Assembly (NCBI RefSeq): GCF_018812025.1
Contig: NC_063045.1
Coordinates: forward strand, 11,941,384-12,005,383
DNA length: 64,000 nt
Reading direction: 5' to 3'
DNA from: Megalobrama amblycephala
Taxonomy: Eukaryota; Chordata; Actinopteri; Cypriniformes; Xenocyprididae
Shown: positions 34,871-47,517 of the stretch, one piece after another
Layout of the letters: every line of letters begins with the position of its first letter
Position numbering within the stretch: position 1 is the stretch's first letter
Notes under the pieces: generated by a model
Told to the model about the DNA's origin: nothing
The model's database searches: none
Seen by the model: the letters and a program-made list of their open reading frames with translations, nothing else
Translations under genes and position numbers: made by a program

Positions 34871-37800
34871 CATACATGCATGCATGCATACATACATACA
34901 TACAGTGTGTGTGTGTATATACAATTTACAAATTTTATAATAAAAGTTTAATAATTAGTACTGATAATAGCAATATGTATGTGAATAATAAATGTTATAT
35001 AGAACATTTATTGTATGCAATTATTAATAAAAATAACAATACATGTAAAAAATATTTTATAATAATACATGTAAATGATAAAATAAATATTTAATATAAT
35101 ATTTGGAAAAAAAAATATATATATAATTTATATTATAAATTATTTATTTAGTGTATCGCTTGCATTATATATGCATATATACAGCATTTTATTATAATTT
35201 TAATAATGTTTAATAAATTGTAATAATAAGAGCAAAAATATATACGTAAATGACAGAAGTTTTATATTTAAAATATATTATGTAATAAATGTTTAATAAT
35301 AATTATATAAATAAAATAAAATTTTAATAATACAGTATTTAAAAAGCCATTTATAACTGTATATATTCAGTATATATAGAAGAAGTTTAGGTGTCTTGAT
35401 GTTCATTTCTGTTCCTCTGCTCCAGATGTGATTGAGTTGAGTTCAGGTGATGAAGATGCCATGCGAATAAGCAGTGAGGAGGACAACAATGAAGATCGCT
35501 CGATCACTCCCGGGGTGGAGGAGAGTAGCGGGTCTCATGTGAACGACGCCCTCAATCAACCAGACACCCAGGGAAGGGTGCTGGTCAATATCAACCACCC
35601 CGGAGAAGAGGAGGACCTGTTCCTCGCCCCGCAGCTCGCCAGCGCTGTAAAACCACACCAGGTATTCACACATTTGCCATGAAATTAGCTTTTTTTTTTC
35701 AGTAACTTTTCATTTTAGTCGGACATGGAACCCATTTGCGATGTCTCTTGCTTTCTCTGTCAGATCGGTGGTATTCGTTTTCTGTATGATAACCTGGTGG
35801 AGTCTCTTGAGCGCTATAAGAGCAGCAGTGGCTTCGGCTGTATTCTGGCTCACAGTATGGGCCTGGGCAAAACCCTACAGGTCATCTCCTTTATTGACGT
35901 CCTGCTGCGGCACACTGGAGCCAAAACTGTCCTCGCCATTGTACCTGTGAGTGTCCGAGAACCAAAGCCAGCCTGGCATTTTCATTGAGGGGTTAAATTA
36001 AATACTACAGAGAGGATTGTGTCTCATGTCTCCCTTCTTCTCCAGGTGAATACACTACAGAACTGGCTGGCTGAGTTTAATCTCTGGCTACCTGCTGCTG
36101 AGTCCCTTCCCCCCGACACAGATCCAGCCCAGGTTTTACCTCGAACCTTTAAGGTTCACATCCTCAATGATGAGCACAAGTACGAACGCCACTCCAGCAA
36201 CTCACTATATGTTTGGGATCTTCCTCGTCAATGATTTTAAGTTTTATGATGATTTGAGTGTTAATTATTATCTGTAGTTCTGCTAGCAACGTCAAGGAAC
36301 ACACATACTGTTGAAATGTATTGTTGAATGCGCTGCAATTCTGCCGAAATGTTCATGCATTTCTTTTTTTTTATCTGGAGCAGAACCACAGTGGCCCGGG
36401 CCAAGGTGGTGGAGGACTGGACTCGTGACGGTGGGGTGCTGCTAATGGGGTATGAGATGTACCGCCTGCTGTCGCTCAAAAAGAGCTTTGTGACCGGCCG
36501 CAAGAGGAAGACCAAGAAACCTGCGGGTCCTGTGATTATTGACCTGGACGAGGAGGACCGTCAGCAAGAGCTCATGAAAGGTCTGTCGGGGTTTCGCGGG
36601 TGGAAAACGCATGGCATCTACTCTGGCTGTGGTCTATAATGAAATTTCATGTCTCGTCTGTGATCTTCAGGGATTGAAAGAGCGCTGTCGCGGCCCGGTC
36701 CAGATGTCGTCATTTGTGATGAGGGCCACCGTATTAAAAACTGCCACGCCAGCACCTCCCAGGCCCTGAAGAACATCCGGTCACGGCGACGGGTGGTTCT
36801 GACCGGATACCCGCTGCAAAACAACCTGATCGAGTACTGGTGCATGGTAGACTTTGTCCGGCCCGATTTCCTCGGTACGCGGCAGGAGTTTAGTAACATG
36901 TTCGAACGGCCCATTCTGAACGGTCAGTGTATAGACAGCACGCCACAGGACGTCCAGCTCATGAGATACAGGAGTCACGTCCTGCACAGTCTACTGGAGG
37001 GCTTCGTGCAGAGGTGAGTTATTATTTAATATTTATCATTGTTTATATTTATTGTGAAAATGTATTATTAATAATGGATACTTATTGTTTATTTACTATT
37101 AGTAGTAGTAGTATGGAATATTATATTACATTTATTGTTAAATATTTATTATGTACTTATATTTGTATTATAACTTTTAATAAATATTGAAAATGGTTTA
37201 CATATATTTATTATTATTCAATATGTATTGTTTACTTTTATATATTATTAAATATCATTTACTTATTATTATTATTATTATTGAATATTAATGTTTACAT
37301 TTACATAATAAACATGTTCTTTTTATTATTGAATATTTATTGTTTACATTTTATTACATTTATTATCATTTACATTATTATTCTTTATTAAGGATTTATT
37401 ATTGTTTCCATATGTATATTTATCATTATTCAATATGCAGTCTTGTTTACATTTATGTATTGTTAAATATTGTTTACATATTATATTTATTATTGAATAT
37501 TAATGTAAGTTTATATTAAAATATTTATTGTTTACATTTATTTACTATTATTGTAATCAATATTTATTCCATTATTATTAAATTTTATTATTGTTATTAC
37601 CTTTATAATAATTTACTTAATTCTTATTAAATATTTATTATTGTTTACATATATTTATTATTATATTATTATTATTATTCAATATTTATTTAAAAAAAGT
37701 ATTATTATTATTATTATTAAGAATAATCATTCTTTTCAGTATTTGCTTCTCACATAAATTGAACTTGAAATGAGGTTTAGGTACAGAATGAAAGCTTTAT

Positions 37801-40800
37801 TGCATTTTTGCCTTTATTGGAGAGACAGGAAGTGATAAGGGAGGAGAAAGGGGCACAGGATTGGAAAGGGACCATGAGTCGGGACTCGAACTCTGGTTGC
37901 CCGAAGTGGTGTAGCGCTATATATCGGAAAACTGCCCACAAAACTACGGCTCTGACTCAAACTATTTTTGTTTGATATTTCGTATTGGACCAAAAATTAG
38001 GCTAAACTGTTTTCTACCTTCCCAGACGAGGCCATGATGTTCTCCGGATGCAGTTGCCGCCGAAAGAGGAGCATGTGATTCTGGTACGACTGTCTCGCCT
38101 GCAGAGGGCGCTGTACACGGAGTTCATGAACCGCTTCAGGGAGGCGGGAAACAGCGGATGGCTCGGACTCAATCCGCTTAAAGCTTTTTGTGTTTGCTGC
38201 AAGGTATGGAGACCCCAAACTCACCTCTGTTGTTATATAGTGGTCGATGTGCTTAACTCCTTTTTGTGCTTCCTGTAGATCTGGAATCATCCAGACGTTT
38301 TGTACGAAGCTCTGCAAAAGGAAAATCTGGCCAATGAGCAGGATCTTGACCTGGATGACCTCAACTCCACCAGTGGGACGCGCTGCTCCGCACCGGGAAT
38401 AAAGGGCAAGTCGTCCGACCCTGCCAACAGCAAGATGGCTGCTATGGGACCCCTGAACCCCCTACAGGAGAGGGCCAACCAAGTCATCACCTATGAATGG
38501 GTAAAACCTTCAGCTTAGAATGTATTTATTTTTGTGGGAACACAATTAATTGAAATAAAAGCCAGGGTTTATGGCTTGATATTATCAAATTGCAGAAAAG
38601 AAAATAAGGCAGCCATAAATATTAGTTTCTTCTGATATATAATATAATATTTTGCTAAAATAAACAGTGCTGCTGTGCAAAGCTGCTGAACTTTGAATAG
38701 ATTTTAATTAGAGTAGAACATTTGATATGTAAATGTTGGTGGTTATATGTTAATGAGCTCATGGATGTGATGTCATTTCGGAATCTATTTGTTTTAGGCG
38801 AAAGATATCATGACCAACTACCAGACGGGTGTTCTGGAGAACTCGGCCAAGATGGTTCTGCTTTTCCACCTGATTGATGACAGCGTCAGTCGAGGAGATA
38901 AAATACTTGTTTTCAGGTGGGAAATCTATGTTTGCGTTTTCCATGTGTGACAGTGTACAGATGTTTGCCTTTTCATCTGGAATCTCTTCTTCAGCATCCT
39001 GTACTGTCAGTCATGCTGTTATTTTATGGTTACTTCAATGCTTACACTGGCTCATTTATCTGTGTGTGATTCTTGCAGTCAGAGTTTATCCACGCTCACA
39101 GTTATCGAAGATTTCCTGAGTCGGAGGCCCATGCCGATCCAAACAGAAACTGGGGCGCACAACTGGGTCCGGAATATCAATTACTACAGTGAGTGTTCAA
39201 ACGTTTTGATACTAGGGTTACCGTAAAAAGAACAAAAAAAACCATTTTCGTTAATAAACTTATTTTAGCTAGTTGCCAAGGCAACATTTTCTTTTTTTTT
39301 TTTTTATTTAGTCTGAAGTACTAAGTATAACTAAAAATAAAAACTATACAGACATTTAAAAAAAAAAAAACTTAAACAAAATTACTAAAAGATTAACTAA
39401 AATTATAGTAAAAACAGAAAATATAAAAATAAAATCTAATTCAAAATATTAACAAAAAGCTATGGTGATACTAAAAAAACACTGCCAAGGACCCCCAAAT
39501 ACAATGATCCCCTGCAAAGGACCCTCTTCCTAAAATATAAAGCCAGCTACATTTTTAAGGCCTCATTTGTATGGTGTGAAAGAAATAAGTGTATAATTTG
39601 AAATAATAATTACAATTTATTTAATGTAATATACATTTTTAATAATTATAATTTAAGAATTATATTTTACATTTAATTTGTGATTAAATAATAATATTTT
39701 AATATCTGCAAATATCTGAGAAATATTAATAAAATAATTAACAATTTAAATATGTTAGCAATACATTTCAGAATAATTTTTATAATAAATATTGGTCCTT
39801 ATTTATTTATTTATTTATTTTTCCAACTTTGTCATGATATTTTCTACAGACCCATATTTTCAGCTTTGTTTTAATTTCTGCGTCTTGTAGATCAACTCTG
39901 CCTAAGGTTTGCCATGGTTTAGGGTGTGTATTCTTTGTAAATTCACCTCGTTTATGTCTCCTGTGCAGGGTTGGATGGGAGCACATCGGCTTCAGAGAGA
40001 GAAAGACTCATCAACCAGTTTAATGACCCTGCAAACAACCAAGCCTGGGTCTTCCTGCTGTCCACCAGGTGAAGAACCTGCAGGATGTTACAATATGCCA
40101 CCAATAATGATGAGGTCTGGACTAACAGGTTGCTGTATTTACAGGGCTGGCTGTTTAGGGGTGAATCTGATCGGTGCGAATCGCGTGGTGGTTTTCGATG
40201 CCTCTTGGAACCCGTGTCACGACGCTCAGGCCGTCTGCCGCGTGTATCGTTACGGGCAGCACAAGCCTTGCCATATCTACAGGCTGGTGTGTGACTTCAC
40301 ACTGGAGAAGAAGATCTACGACCGTCAGGTGTCCAAGCAGGGCATGTCTGGTAAGAGAGGGTAGGAAGGTGTGTTTTGTGTCTCGCTGTTTTGAACAGTT
40401 TTGACATTATGATTGTGTGTTGGCCAGATCGAGTCGTGGACGATTTGAACCCTGTCCTCACCTTCACGCGGAAGGAAGTGGAGTCGCTGTTGCACTTTGT
40501 AGAGGAGGAGCCTGATGCCAGCCAGTCAGAGCTGGTCCCTAGTGAGGACATGGAAATCGTCATTAAACAAGCCTGTCTGTTTTACCCAAACCTCTTAACC
40601 AAGGTAATTACTCTGTCCGCTTTCCACACCAGCAACTAGTTTTAAAATTGGACTATTTTAGAATCTATTCTGCAGAATTCTGAATCAAACTGTCAAAATG
40701 TAGCTCCTGAGTTTTAATTGATTTACAACTGTTTTTTGAAAACTCTGAATCATACTAAAGTGTAGAATTGGCTTATGAATATTAATTAGGTTGTACCAGC

Positions 40801-43800
40801 GTGGCTTCATAGAACATTTAATCAGATAAGCTAATTTTTGTCTGAATTCCATGCCATAACACATTTATCAATTGAAGTATTCTAGACTAATTATAAATCC
40901 TACAATGGTGAAGGCTTAGATCATGAATACTAATTAGAATGTGCTGAAGTTGTCCAGTCATCTGAATTTTACACTAGCTAGCTACTTGACCAAATTAATT
41001 TAATCCAGTAATATTCTAAATCCTACAATGCTGAAGGCAGCCTTCCAGTCACATATGCTTATTTTAATCTGCAAACATTTATAAATTTAAATATTTTAGA
41101 TCCTACTATGGTATAAGTTTTGCTCGTGAATTTTAATTGACTTGTGCATTTGCTTCTTCATAACCTTCCTGGAGGGTCCAGTAATATAATGGTAAATACT
41201 GGGGCAAGGATGTAGGCACCTCATTTTAAATCACTTTTGATGAAGCTCTGTATCCCCACTCTTAAATGCCTTGTGCTCACCTATACCTATACAAACCGTG
41301 ATAGATTGAAATAATAATGTAGACAAATTATAAATCCTACAATGTTGGAGGCTTAGCTCATGAATATTAATTAGATTGTGCTGATATTCCTTCCTATGTC
41401 ATTTAGTCACATATACTAAAATCTTTCTATTTTCCACACCAGCAACCGTTCCATCATGAGTCTCTCCTGATGGACCGCAAGGATTTGAAACTGACCAAAG
41501 CAGAAAAGAGAGCAGCCAAGAAAAGCTATGAAGATGAGAAGCGGGCATCCGTGCCGTATCAACGGCCCTCTTACGCACATTACTACCCAGCTAGTGACCA
41601 GAGACTCACCAATATCCCTGCTTTCAGCCAGAGGAACTGGTGGGTCCAAAGCAGGAAAACCTCAATATAGTGCTGTGCTGTGCTGTTTTGTTTGGGTCTT
41701 AAATGTGTTTGCTTATCCAAAACTTTTTTTTTCTAGGCGGCCCCCCTCTCATTTAGAAGAGAAACCAGTTGCAAGCGTGAGGCCAGTTCAGTCCACGCCC
41801 ATTCCCATGATGCCTCGACAGGTACCCATGGGCGTCCCCAGTTCAAGCGCAGGATTCCCCGTCAACTACCTGCAAAAGGCCGGCGTTTACGTACAGCGCG
41901 TCGTCACCACCACCGGTACGGACCCTTCACTTGTAGTGCATGCTGCTACTTGCTATGTTTGAGGTCTCTCAGTTTGTTTCTTCATGGTTTTTATGTCTTT
42001 ACTTTTCAGATATTGTGATCCCAGGGTCCAACAGCAGCACAGATGTCCAAGCCCGAATCGGTGCAGGGGAGAGTATACACGTTATCCGAGGATCCAAAGG
42101 TACCTCCATTTTAGAAAACTATTGTGAGTGTTTACTGTACTGTACTGTACTGTACTGTACTGTACTGTTGGTAAGGTTTATTCACTTCATATTGTGTTAT
42201 TTGCACTGCAGGCACATACATTAGGACCAATGATGGGAGGATATTTGCCATCCGCTCTGGAAAGCCAAGACCACCTGAAGGAGGAGCCACAGCTTCAAGA
42301 GGTGTTTTACTAATTTGTCATTTAGCAATTCTTCTTGCGTAACCTTGAGGCTGGAGACCCCATTTTATAGTCTTTTATAGTGTAATTTTCAAAGTCCAAA
42401 CTTGCATTCCTTTGCTTGATACTCAGAAGATGGTGAAACATAAGAAACAAAATAACAGATTAAAGATTAACAACTATATGCAATACTCTTTCTATTGCAC
42501 TTTTGCACCAACTCCGTGGTACAACGAGCACACTCGGGCCCTTAAGAGAGAAGCCAGAAAATGGAGTGCAGCTGGAAGAAAACAAAACTAGAGGTTTTTT
42601 GCATTTTGTGGAAAGAAAGCATTTTTACATACAGAAAGGCCTTAAAAACTGCTAGATCTATTTATTTTACAAATCTTGTAAAAAGCGGCATATAAATAAA
42701 GGTGACTTGACTTGAGTTGAACTGGTATTAAATGCGTTTTGGCTGATCAAATCACGAGTGGACAAGGGGGAGACATATACATTTCCACCTCTTTTGTCCA
42801 CTTTCAACCACTTCTGTCCTGATTTCGAGGGGGGGGGGGATAAATGTATAGGATTTTTCAGATCTTTCGAGCTAATAGACAAAATAAGCTTGCGCAATTT
42901 ACATATGAACACGCCCGGAGATGACGAAAAAACATACAGAGAGTGTCAGCTTTCGTTTCTGCTCTGATAGCCACAATACCATGCCGAATGTTGTGAAGAA
43001 ATCAGGAAAGGTGAGAGAACATTGTGCTTAGTACGTTTTTCGTCTTCAAACCAAACTTGGGTCTTCAGCTGACAAAGTTTAAATCTTGTCTGGCTAGCGC
43101 ACTTCCCATAATGTTTACAGGTGGAGAGTAGGTGGTCTTTAGACTACTGAAGCAATCCTGTTAAATGTGTTTTCTACTACCTCTGGAAGTGGAGAAGCTC
43201 AAAACGTTTTGCACCCCATTTACACAATGGCGTCCACTTGTGATCTGATCATCCAAAACGCATCTTAATACCAGGTGGAAACAGGGCCTAAGTAATTATA
43301 AACTTTTCTTGTAACCCACTTCATTGCGTGGGGTTTCTGTGGGTGTACAGACCTCTACCTTGATCAAAGTCGCAGTGTTGATTGTTGATGGATCAACCCT
43401 TTACTGGGGATTGAACCTATGATCTTTTATTGACCATCCCAGATCTTTACCCATTAGTCTACATCAACATACACTAACAAAATCTCTTTCTTTCTCACAG
43501 AGGATTCCGGCCCTCCCCTGCATTCTGTCAGTAATGGTCGTGCATCTCCTCAAGAGCCGAAACGTTTAACCCCTGAGGCTCCACCTCGCCCTTCGCCCCA
43601 AGACAGCCCCGAGCTCCTCCGAGAATTCCATAGCAACAAAGAACCAGTTCCTGCAGTAGAGAACTTACCGTCTTCAGGAACACCTGAACCCTCGGGAGTG
43701 GACAGACCCATCCAGCACCCAGTTCGCATCCCTGACCAGCACCGGCAGCTCAGTAATGACATTGCATCATCTATGGATGTTCAAAGTTTGAAGCGGAAGC

Positions 43801-44441
43801 TTTTGGAAAGTCGGACATCCAAACAGCCTGGTGGCAAACGGACCTCAACATCAGTCGGTGCTCCCGGGAGTTATCCGGGATTTCCTCTAAGCAGCGGGTT
43901 CGGGTTCACACCCATGGGGCTGAACCCTGCCTTGCTGGGTGCCCTGGGTCACATGGCTCCACCTTCACTTGGAAGCAGGTCGCACCTTCTACAGCAAGCC
44001 GGTCAGGCTCTGGGCGACCTACATGCAATGTTCCCCACTGAACCGCTCGGACTTGGCCCGTCCAACAGCACTCTTTCCTCGACTTGCTCGACCAACACAA
44101 CATCCTCCACCCACGCTGGAATGCTGGCCTCTTCTTCATCCTCTGTGCCCTGTTCGTCATCGTCCTCCACTTCCTCCTCGCTCCCACCCTTCATGATGAA
44201 CCCTAGCATGGCAAGCATGCTCTCTAGCTTCCCGGTACCATTTTCCCAGCCACTCTTCCCAGGATCCCTACATCCTAGAGGCCTGTCCTCTACGTCAGCC
44301 TCTGCCTCTAACTCCTCCAATTTCCTCTCTTCCTCCGGCCTGCTGGGGGCAGCATTCAGACGCCCTGACACGCACCCCTCGCTTGCGGAAAATGGCGGGA
44401 GCAGCTCGGATGATGATGTCATAGAGGTGATGGGCCAGTGA
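31488..44441 (+). CDS. rad54l2: RAD54L2 / ARIP4, Snf2-family DNA-dependent ATPase
   Basis: Twenty-one coding exons in phase give 1434 residues (human 1467): 31488-31608, 32441-32696, 33669-33781, 34511-34624, 35426-35661, 35764-35946, 36046-36179, 36384-36580, 36671-37013, 38026-38203, 38279-38500, 38798-38916, 39079-39188, 39969-40068, 40145-40350, 40428-40603, 41443-41639, 41737-41915, 42010-42099, 42212-42301, 43501-44441. ARIP4 is a nuclear ATPase that binds androgen receptor and DNA; it does not behave as a classic helicase. The acidic N-terminus leads to RRNIRKLL and [17 protein letters not shown]. The Snf2 N-lobe has Walker A MGLGKT (312-317) and DEGH (468-471); the C-lobe has [11 protein letters not shown] (837-847). 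The Ser/Pro-rich tail ends DDDVIEV. The start ATG at 31488 sits in GACGCCATGT and precedes a conserved acidic Ser-rich segment. Confidence 0.97.
32775..32978. mobile_element. Small MITE in rad54l2 intron 3
   Basis: The ends are AAAGGTTCC on the left and AAAGAACCTTT on the right, with repeated AAAGAACCTTT words inside. It is about 200 bp, non-coding, of a type frequent in cyprinids. Confidence 0.55.
33841..34472. mobile_element. Long-inverted-repeat MITE in rad54l2 intron 4
   Basis: The left end AAAGGTTAGTTCACCCAAAAATG pairs with GGGCGAGCTAATCCTTT at the right. Inner blocks pair as well (CGTTCCACACCCGTAAGA with CTTACGGGTGTGGAACGAC). It is related to the repeat nested at about 5830-6240. No ORF. 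Confidence 0.7.
34785..34864. repeat. (TA)n microsatellite in rad54l2 intron 5
   Basis: About 75 bases of TA dinucleotides, followed by CATA/GTGT words. Open frames here are low-complexity artefacts. Confidence 0.95.
37020..37740. repeat. AT-rich ATTATT/TTTATTATT low-complexity region, rad54l2 intron 10
   Basis: Imperfect repeats of words such as AATATTTATTATTGTTTACAT fill most of intron 10. No coding signal. Confidence 0.7.
37790..37965 (-). mobile_element. tRNA-derived SINE, rad54l2 intron 10
   Basis: On the minus strand a tRNA-like head ends in the B-box-like GAGTTCGAGTCCCG, followed by a tail CTGTCTCTCCAATAAAGGCA. A B-box GTTCGAGTCC plus this tail is typical of a fish SINE. It is not a functional tRNA: no intact cloverleaf is evident. 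Confidence 0.6.
42131..42170. repeat. (TACTG)n pentanucleotide repeat
   Basis: About seven TACTG units in rad54l2 intron 20, 30 bases downstream of a splice donor. Confidence 0.9.
42640..42720 (+). repeat. Retroelement tail with TTGAC words, rad54l2 intron 21
   Basis: AAAAAGCGGCATATAAATAAAG and GGTGACTTGACTTGAG match the retroelement ends at 4910-4965 and 23420-23490. Confidence 0.55.
43375..43475 (-). mobile_element. tRNA-like SINE head, rad54l2 intron 21
   Basis: The minus strand has TAGACTAATGGGTAAAGATC (A-box-like) and, 45 bases on, AGGTTCAATCCCC (B-box-like). The spacing fits a tRNA-derived SINE promoter. There is no clean acceptor stem, so I do not call a tRNA gene. Confidence 0.45.
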
Positions 44442-46000
44442 TCGCTGTGATTGGCTGCTTCAGATTCCGTAGTTCCGAATGGAAGAATCCTATTGGACGG
44501 AGCTGAAATTATATAAATCCAAATGCTGAATATGCATGGAGTTAAGAAAGGCAATTATATATTTTTCTTTACCGTAAGGGACCAGAGCACAGGCCTAACT
44601 TGAAGAGCCCTAGTCATATCTCTCTCGTGAGGGCCTAGACATGGACCTGACGAACTTCCCTCAGAGAGATTGCCGAATCAAACTTAAATGTGATTGTCTT
44701 TACAGACTGTTTGCATTCGTAAGACAAGACTTTAGAGATACTTAGCCGTTTGCTAGACCTTGTAGCATCACCTGGAATGAAAAACGAGAAAAAAAACATG
44801 TGAATTTTTTTTATTATAACTGTAAGTACTACTATTACTTTTGTAAACGGTGGTCCTACATGAATATTCATAGTTGTTTCGACCATTGAAAATCGCAGAC
44901 TGGGCAACGGGGGGAATTCGTAACAGTCGAATCGTAGAACGACAGAAGCCATGCCTAGCATTAGCACCGCCGAGACCTTTTTGCTTTCCTTTGAGAAAAA
45001 AAAAAAACGACAAGGAAAACCTTAAAAACTCGAATGTATTTTCATGTTAGCCTTTAAAATTTGGTGGAGGGGACGTAAGTTTAGTGCTTTTAGTTCGATA
45101 TTAGCCTTAAAGCAGACAAATGGATCTGTGTTCTTGTTCAATTGCGTAGCAAACGAAATCATTCGTTGTCATCCATGGGGATCATCTTACGAATGTGTAG
45201 ACTGTTATGCGACCCTACTAGCCGTCATTTTCTAAATTTGCGCTTTGCATCATCTGCGCAGTCATTCAGTTTCATCCGTGTTGGGGCCACAGTCATGACC
45301 AAAGTGTTCTTTCGGCCGTTTTGAAAAATCTCGATGTGTTTGTGTTAATGTTGAATTGTACGCGCGCTGGTTGACCTGTGACTGAAAAATCCCTCAGCCA
45401 ATAACACTGTTCATTCTCTGTGCCTATTAGAGCTCTTTATTTTGACTCCTCCCACAGTCTGCTTTCTGATTGGCAGATAACCCATGTCATGATCTTTGGT
45501 CTGCAGACGCTGTTATGTATACACAATGATGTGCATTTGACATGTGATAATATCTTTTTTTTTTTGTTGTTATTTGAAACTTTGTTTTGTAACATCTTAT
45601 GTATTTTGTTTTCTCTTTCAACTATGTAAAAATTTACCAGAAATATTTATTTATAATGCTAAAGAGTAATTCATTTTCATTCTTTTTTTTTTATTTTTTA
45701 TACATTTTCAACCTTTTTTTTAAGGAGAAAAAAAAATCCCTCTGTCAGAGAGATGCAGGGTTCCCCCCCCCTGCATCTCTCTGCTTCTCCCCTGCATCCC
45801 GCCAATAAGCGAACTTAAGACCACGATCTGTGAGCGATTTCTGCAGTCGGGACCCACAAACACACGTGATCCCATACAGATGCTGTCCCAGGAGGTGTCC
45901 ACATGTCATCTCATGTTCCCAGCATGGGGAGGAGTAGATTCAAATGACATTGTATTTATTAAACATTGTTTTAACATAAATAAACTCGACGACTCCTGCA
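44442..46000 (+). other. rad54l2: 3' UTR and flank of rad54l2
   Basis: No supported ORF follows the stop at 44439-44441. An AATAAA at 45979-45984 could end a 3' UTR of about 1.5 kb. A perfect inverted repeat (AGAGAGATGCAGGG / CCCTGCATCTCTCT) lies at about 45749-45781. Confidence 0.5.
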
Positions 46001-46099
46001 TTCAGAATAATGGTTCTCGCAGCCTCCGGCAATTTCAGCTTCAGACTCATGAAAAAAATGTGTATATATATTTATGTATGTGTGCATCTATATAAATTA

Positions 46100-46605
46100 G
46101 GGGTGTCACGATTCAATACATATCATATACTGAACTCACAATACAATAATACGATATTATTCCAAGACATATGGTAAAAGGATAACAAAAATTTTTACTG
46201 TTGTTTAAAATGCTAAATTTTGTATTACATTGGGGGTGGAAATGAATAGACTTGGTGCTGGTTACCCAATGCACAGGACAATGTTGATACCAGAATAAAA
46301 AAATTCATGACTCTGCAGCTGAAACACAGATTTATTTTAGATGAATATGTTGCACTCTGTCACTGACTAGATATATTTGAGATAATGTAGGCCACTTTTT
46401 ACTGGTAACAAGACATTTGGCATTATAAGGACCCACATATATTCCCCCATTGCATTATTATACTTTATATTCAACATTATAGTAGTTTAATAGATATTAT
46501 AATAGTAGTAATAGTGTAAACTTGAATTTTTTTCCCCTCACAGTAAGTTTCAATTTGGGTGAACTATACACAATACATATTGTATTGCGATATATTGTTA
46601 CACCC

Positions 46606-46606
<1 letters not shown>
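46100..46606. mobile_element. hAT-like MITE between rad54l2 and cyb561d2
   Basis: Inverted ends GGGGTGTCACGAT and ATTGTTACACCCC, with an inner ATACA/TGTAT region. This end type is frequent among fish hAT-like elements. A clean 8-bp duplication is not visible; the right flank is now a (TA)n tract. Confidence 0.55.

Positions 46607-46670
<64 letters not shown>
46607..46670. repeat. (TA)n microsatellite
   Basis: About 60 bases of TA dinucleotides directly after the hAT-like element. Confidence 0.95.
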
Positions 46671-46675
<5 letters not shown>

Positions 46676-47517
46676 AAGATTATTCATTTATCATTTTTCA
46701 TATTTAATGGTTCTTTTAAAGAGAAAAAAAAAGCATTATAAATGTCTTTAAACATGATCTGCAAAAATGTTTTAGCACAGAAAAGAATTTGTACGTGTTG
46801 ACACACAAAAACTGATATTTGCCATTAAGAAACATGTAAATAATTCATATTTATGTATGATATTAATAATGTAAATGTAAGTTTCCATACATGATCTGAA
46901 ATTTATTTGAACAAAAGATTTTGTACATTTTAATAAACAAAAAAAATGATGCCTGCCATTAAGTAAAAATGGTTGCTTTCAACATAATATATTAATATAT
47001 TTTAATAATTTATATATTATATTAATCACAAATATACGTTTTCAGTTACAGTACAAAGGCATGAATGTTTTCTTTCATGATCTGCATGAACAGAAAGGGC
47101 AGACTGGCACTAGTAAATGCAAAAACTAAAACATTATGTTCACATGCATCAATAGAATAACAAATAATTGAATAAACCACTTGTTTTATCATTACAATTA
47201 AGAAAAATCAGTCATTGCCTTCAGTCATTTCCAAAAATATTTGCACAAAAAGAATATGCCATCAATACAGCTGAAATGTGTTCAAGAATATAAAACTGTT
47301 ATACAAAAATACATTTGTTTTGGTCACTCTATATAGCAATAATAAAAATTACAAGTAGCTGGAAAGCAATCAGTATCATCATCTCCGTCATGCAGCTGAG
47401 CATGACACTTTACAATATTTTCATTAGCTGTCAACGTTAGAAGGGTACCATGAAATTCTGGTTCACAATGTCTGCATCATTTCAGATGAACCTGTTTAGA
47501 AAGCTTGAATGTGTGTT
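46671..47517. other. AT-rich 3' flank of cyb561d2
   Basis: Imperfect repeats of an 'aaatgtttgcac/gcatgatct' kind (copies near 46752, 46890, 47076) lie downstream of the cyb561d2 stop. The near part is probably its 3' UTR. No gene is seen. Confidence 0.4.

Noticed and set aside
37790..37965. Functional tRNA gene
   Set aside because: Only a B-box-like motif and a SINE tail are clear; the cloverleaf and anticodon arm are not supported.
43906..44554. Minus-strand acidic ORFs opposite the last rad54l2 exon
   Set aside because: Shadow of the Ser-rich rad54l2 C-terminus read antisense.
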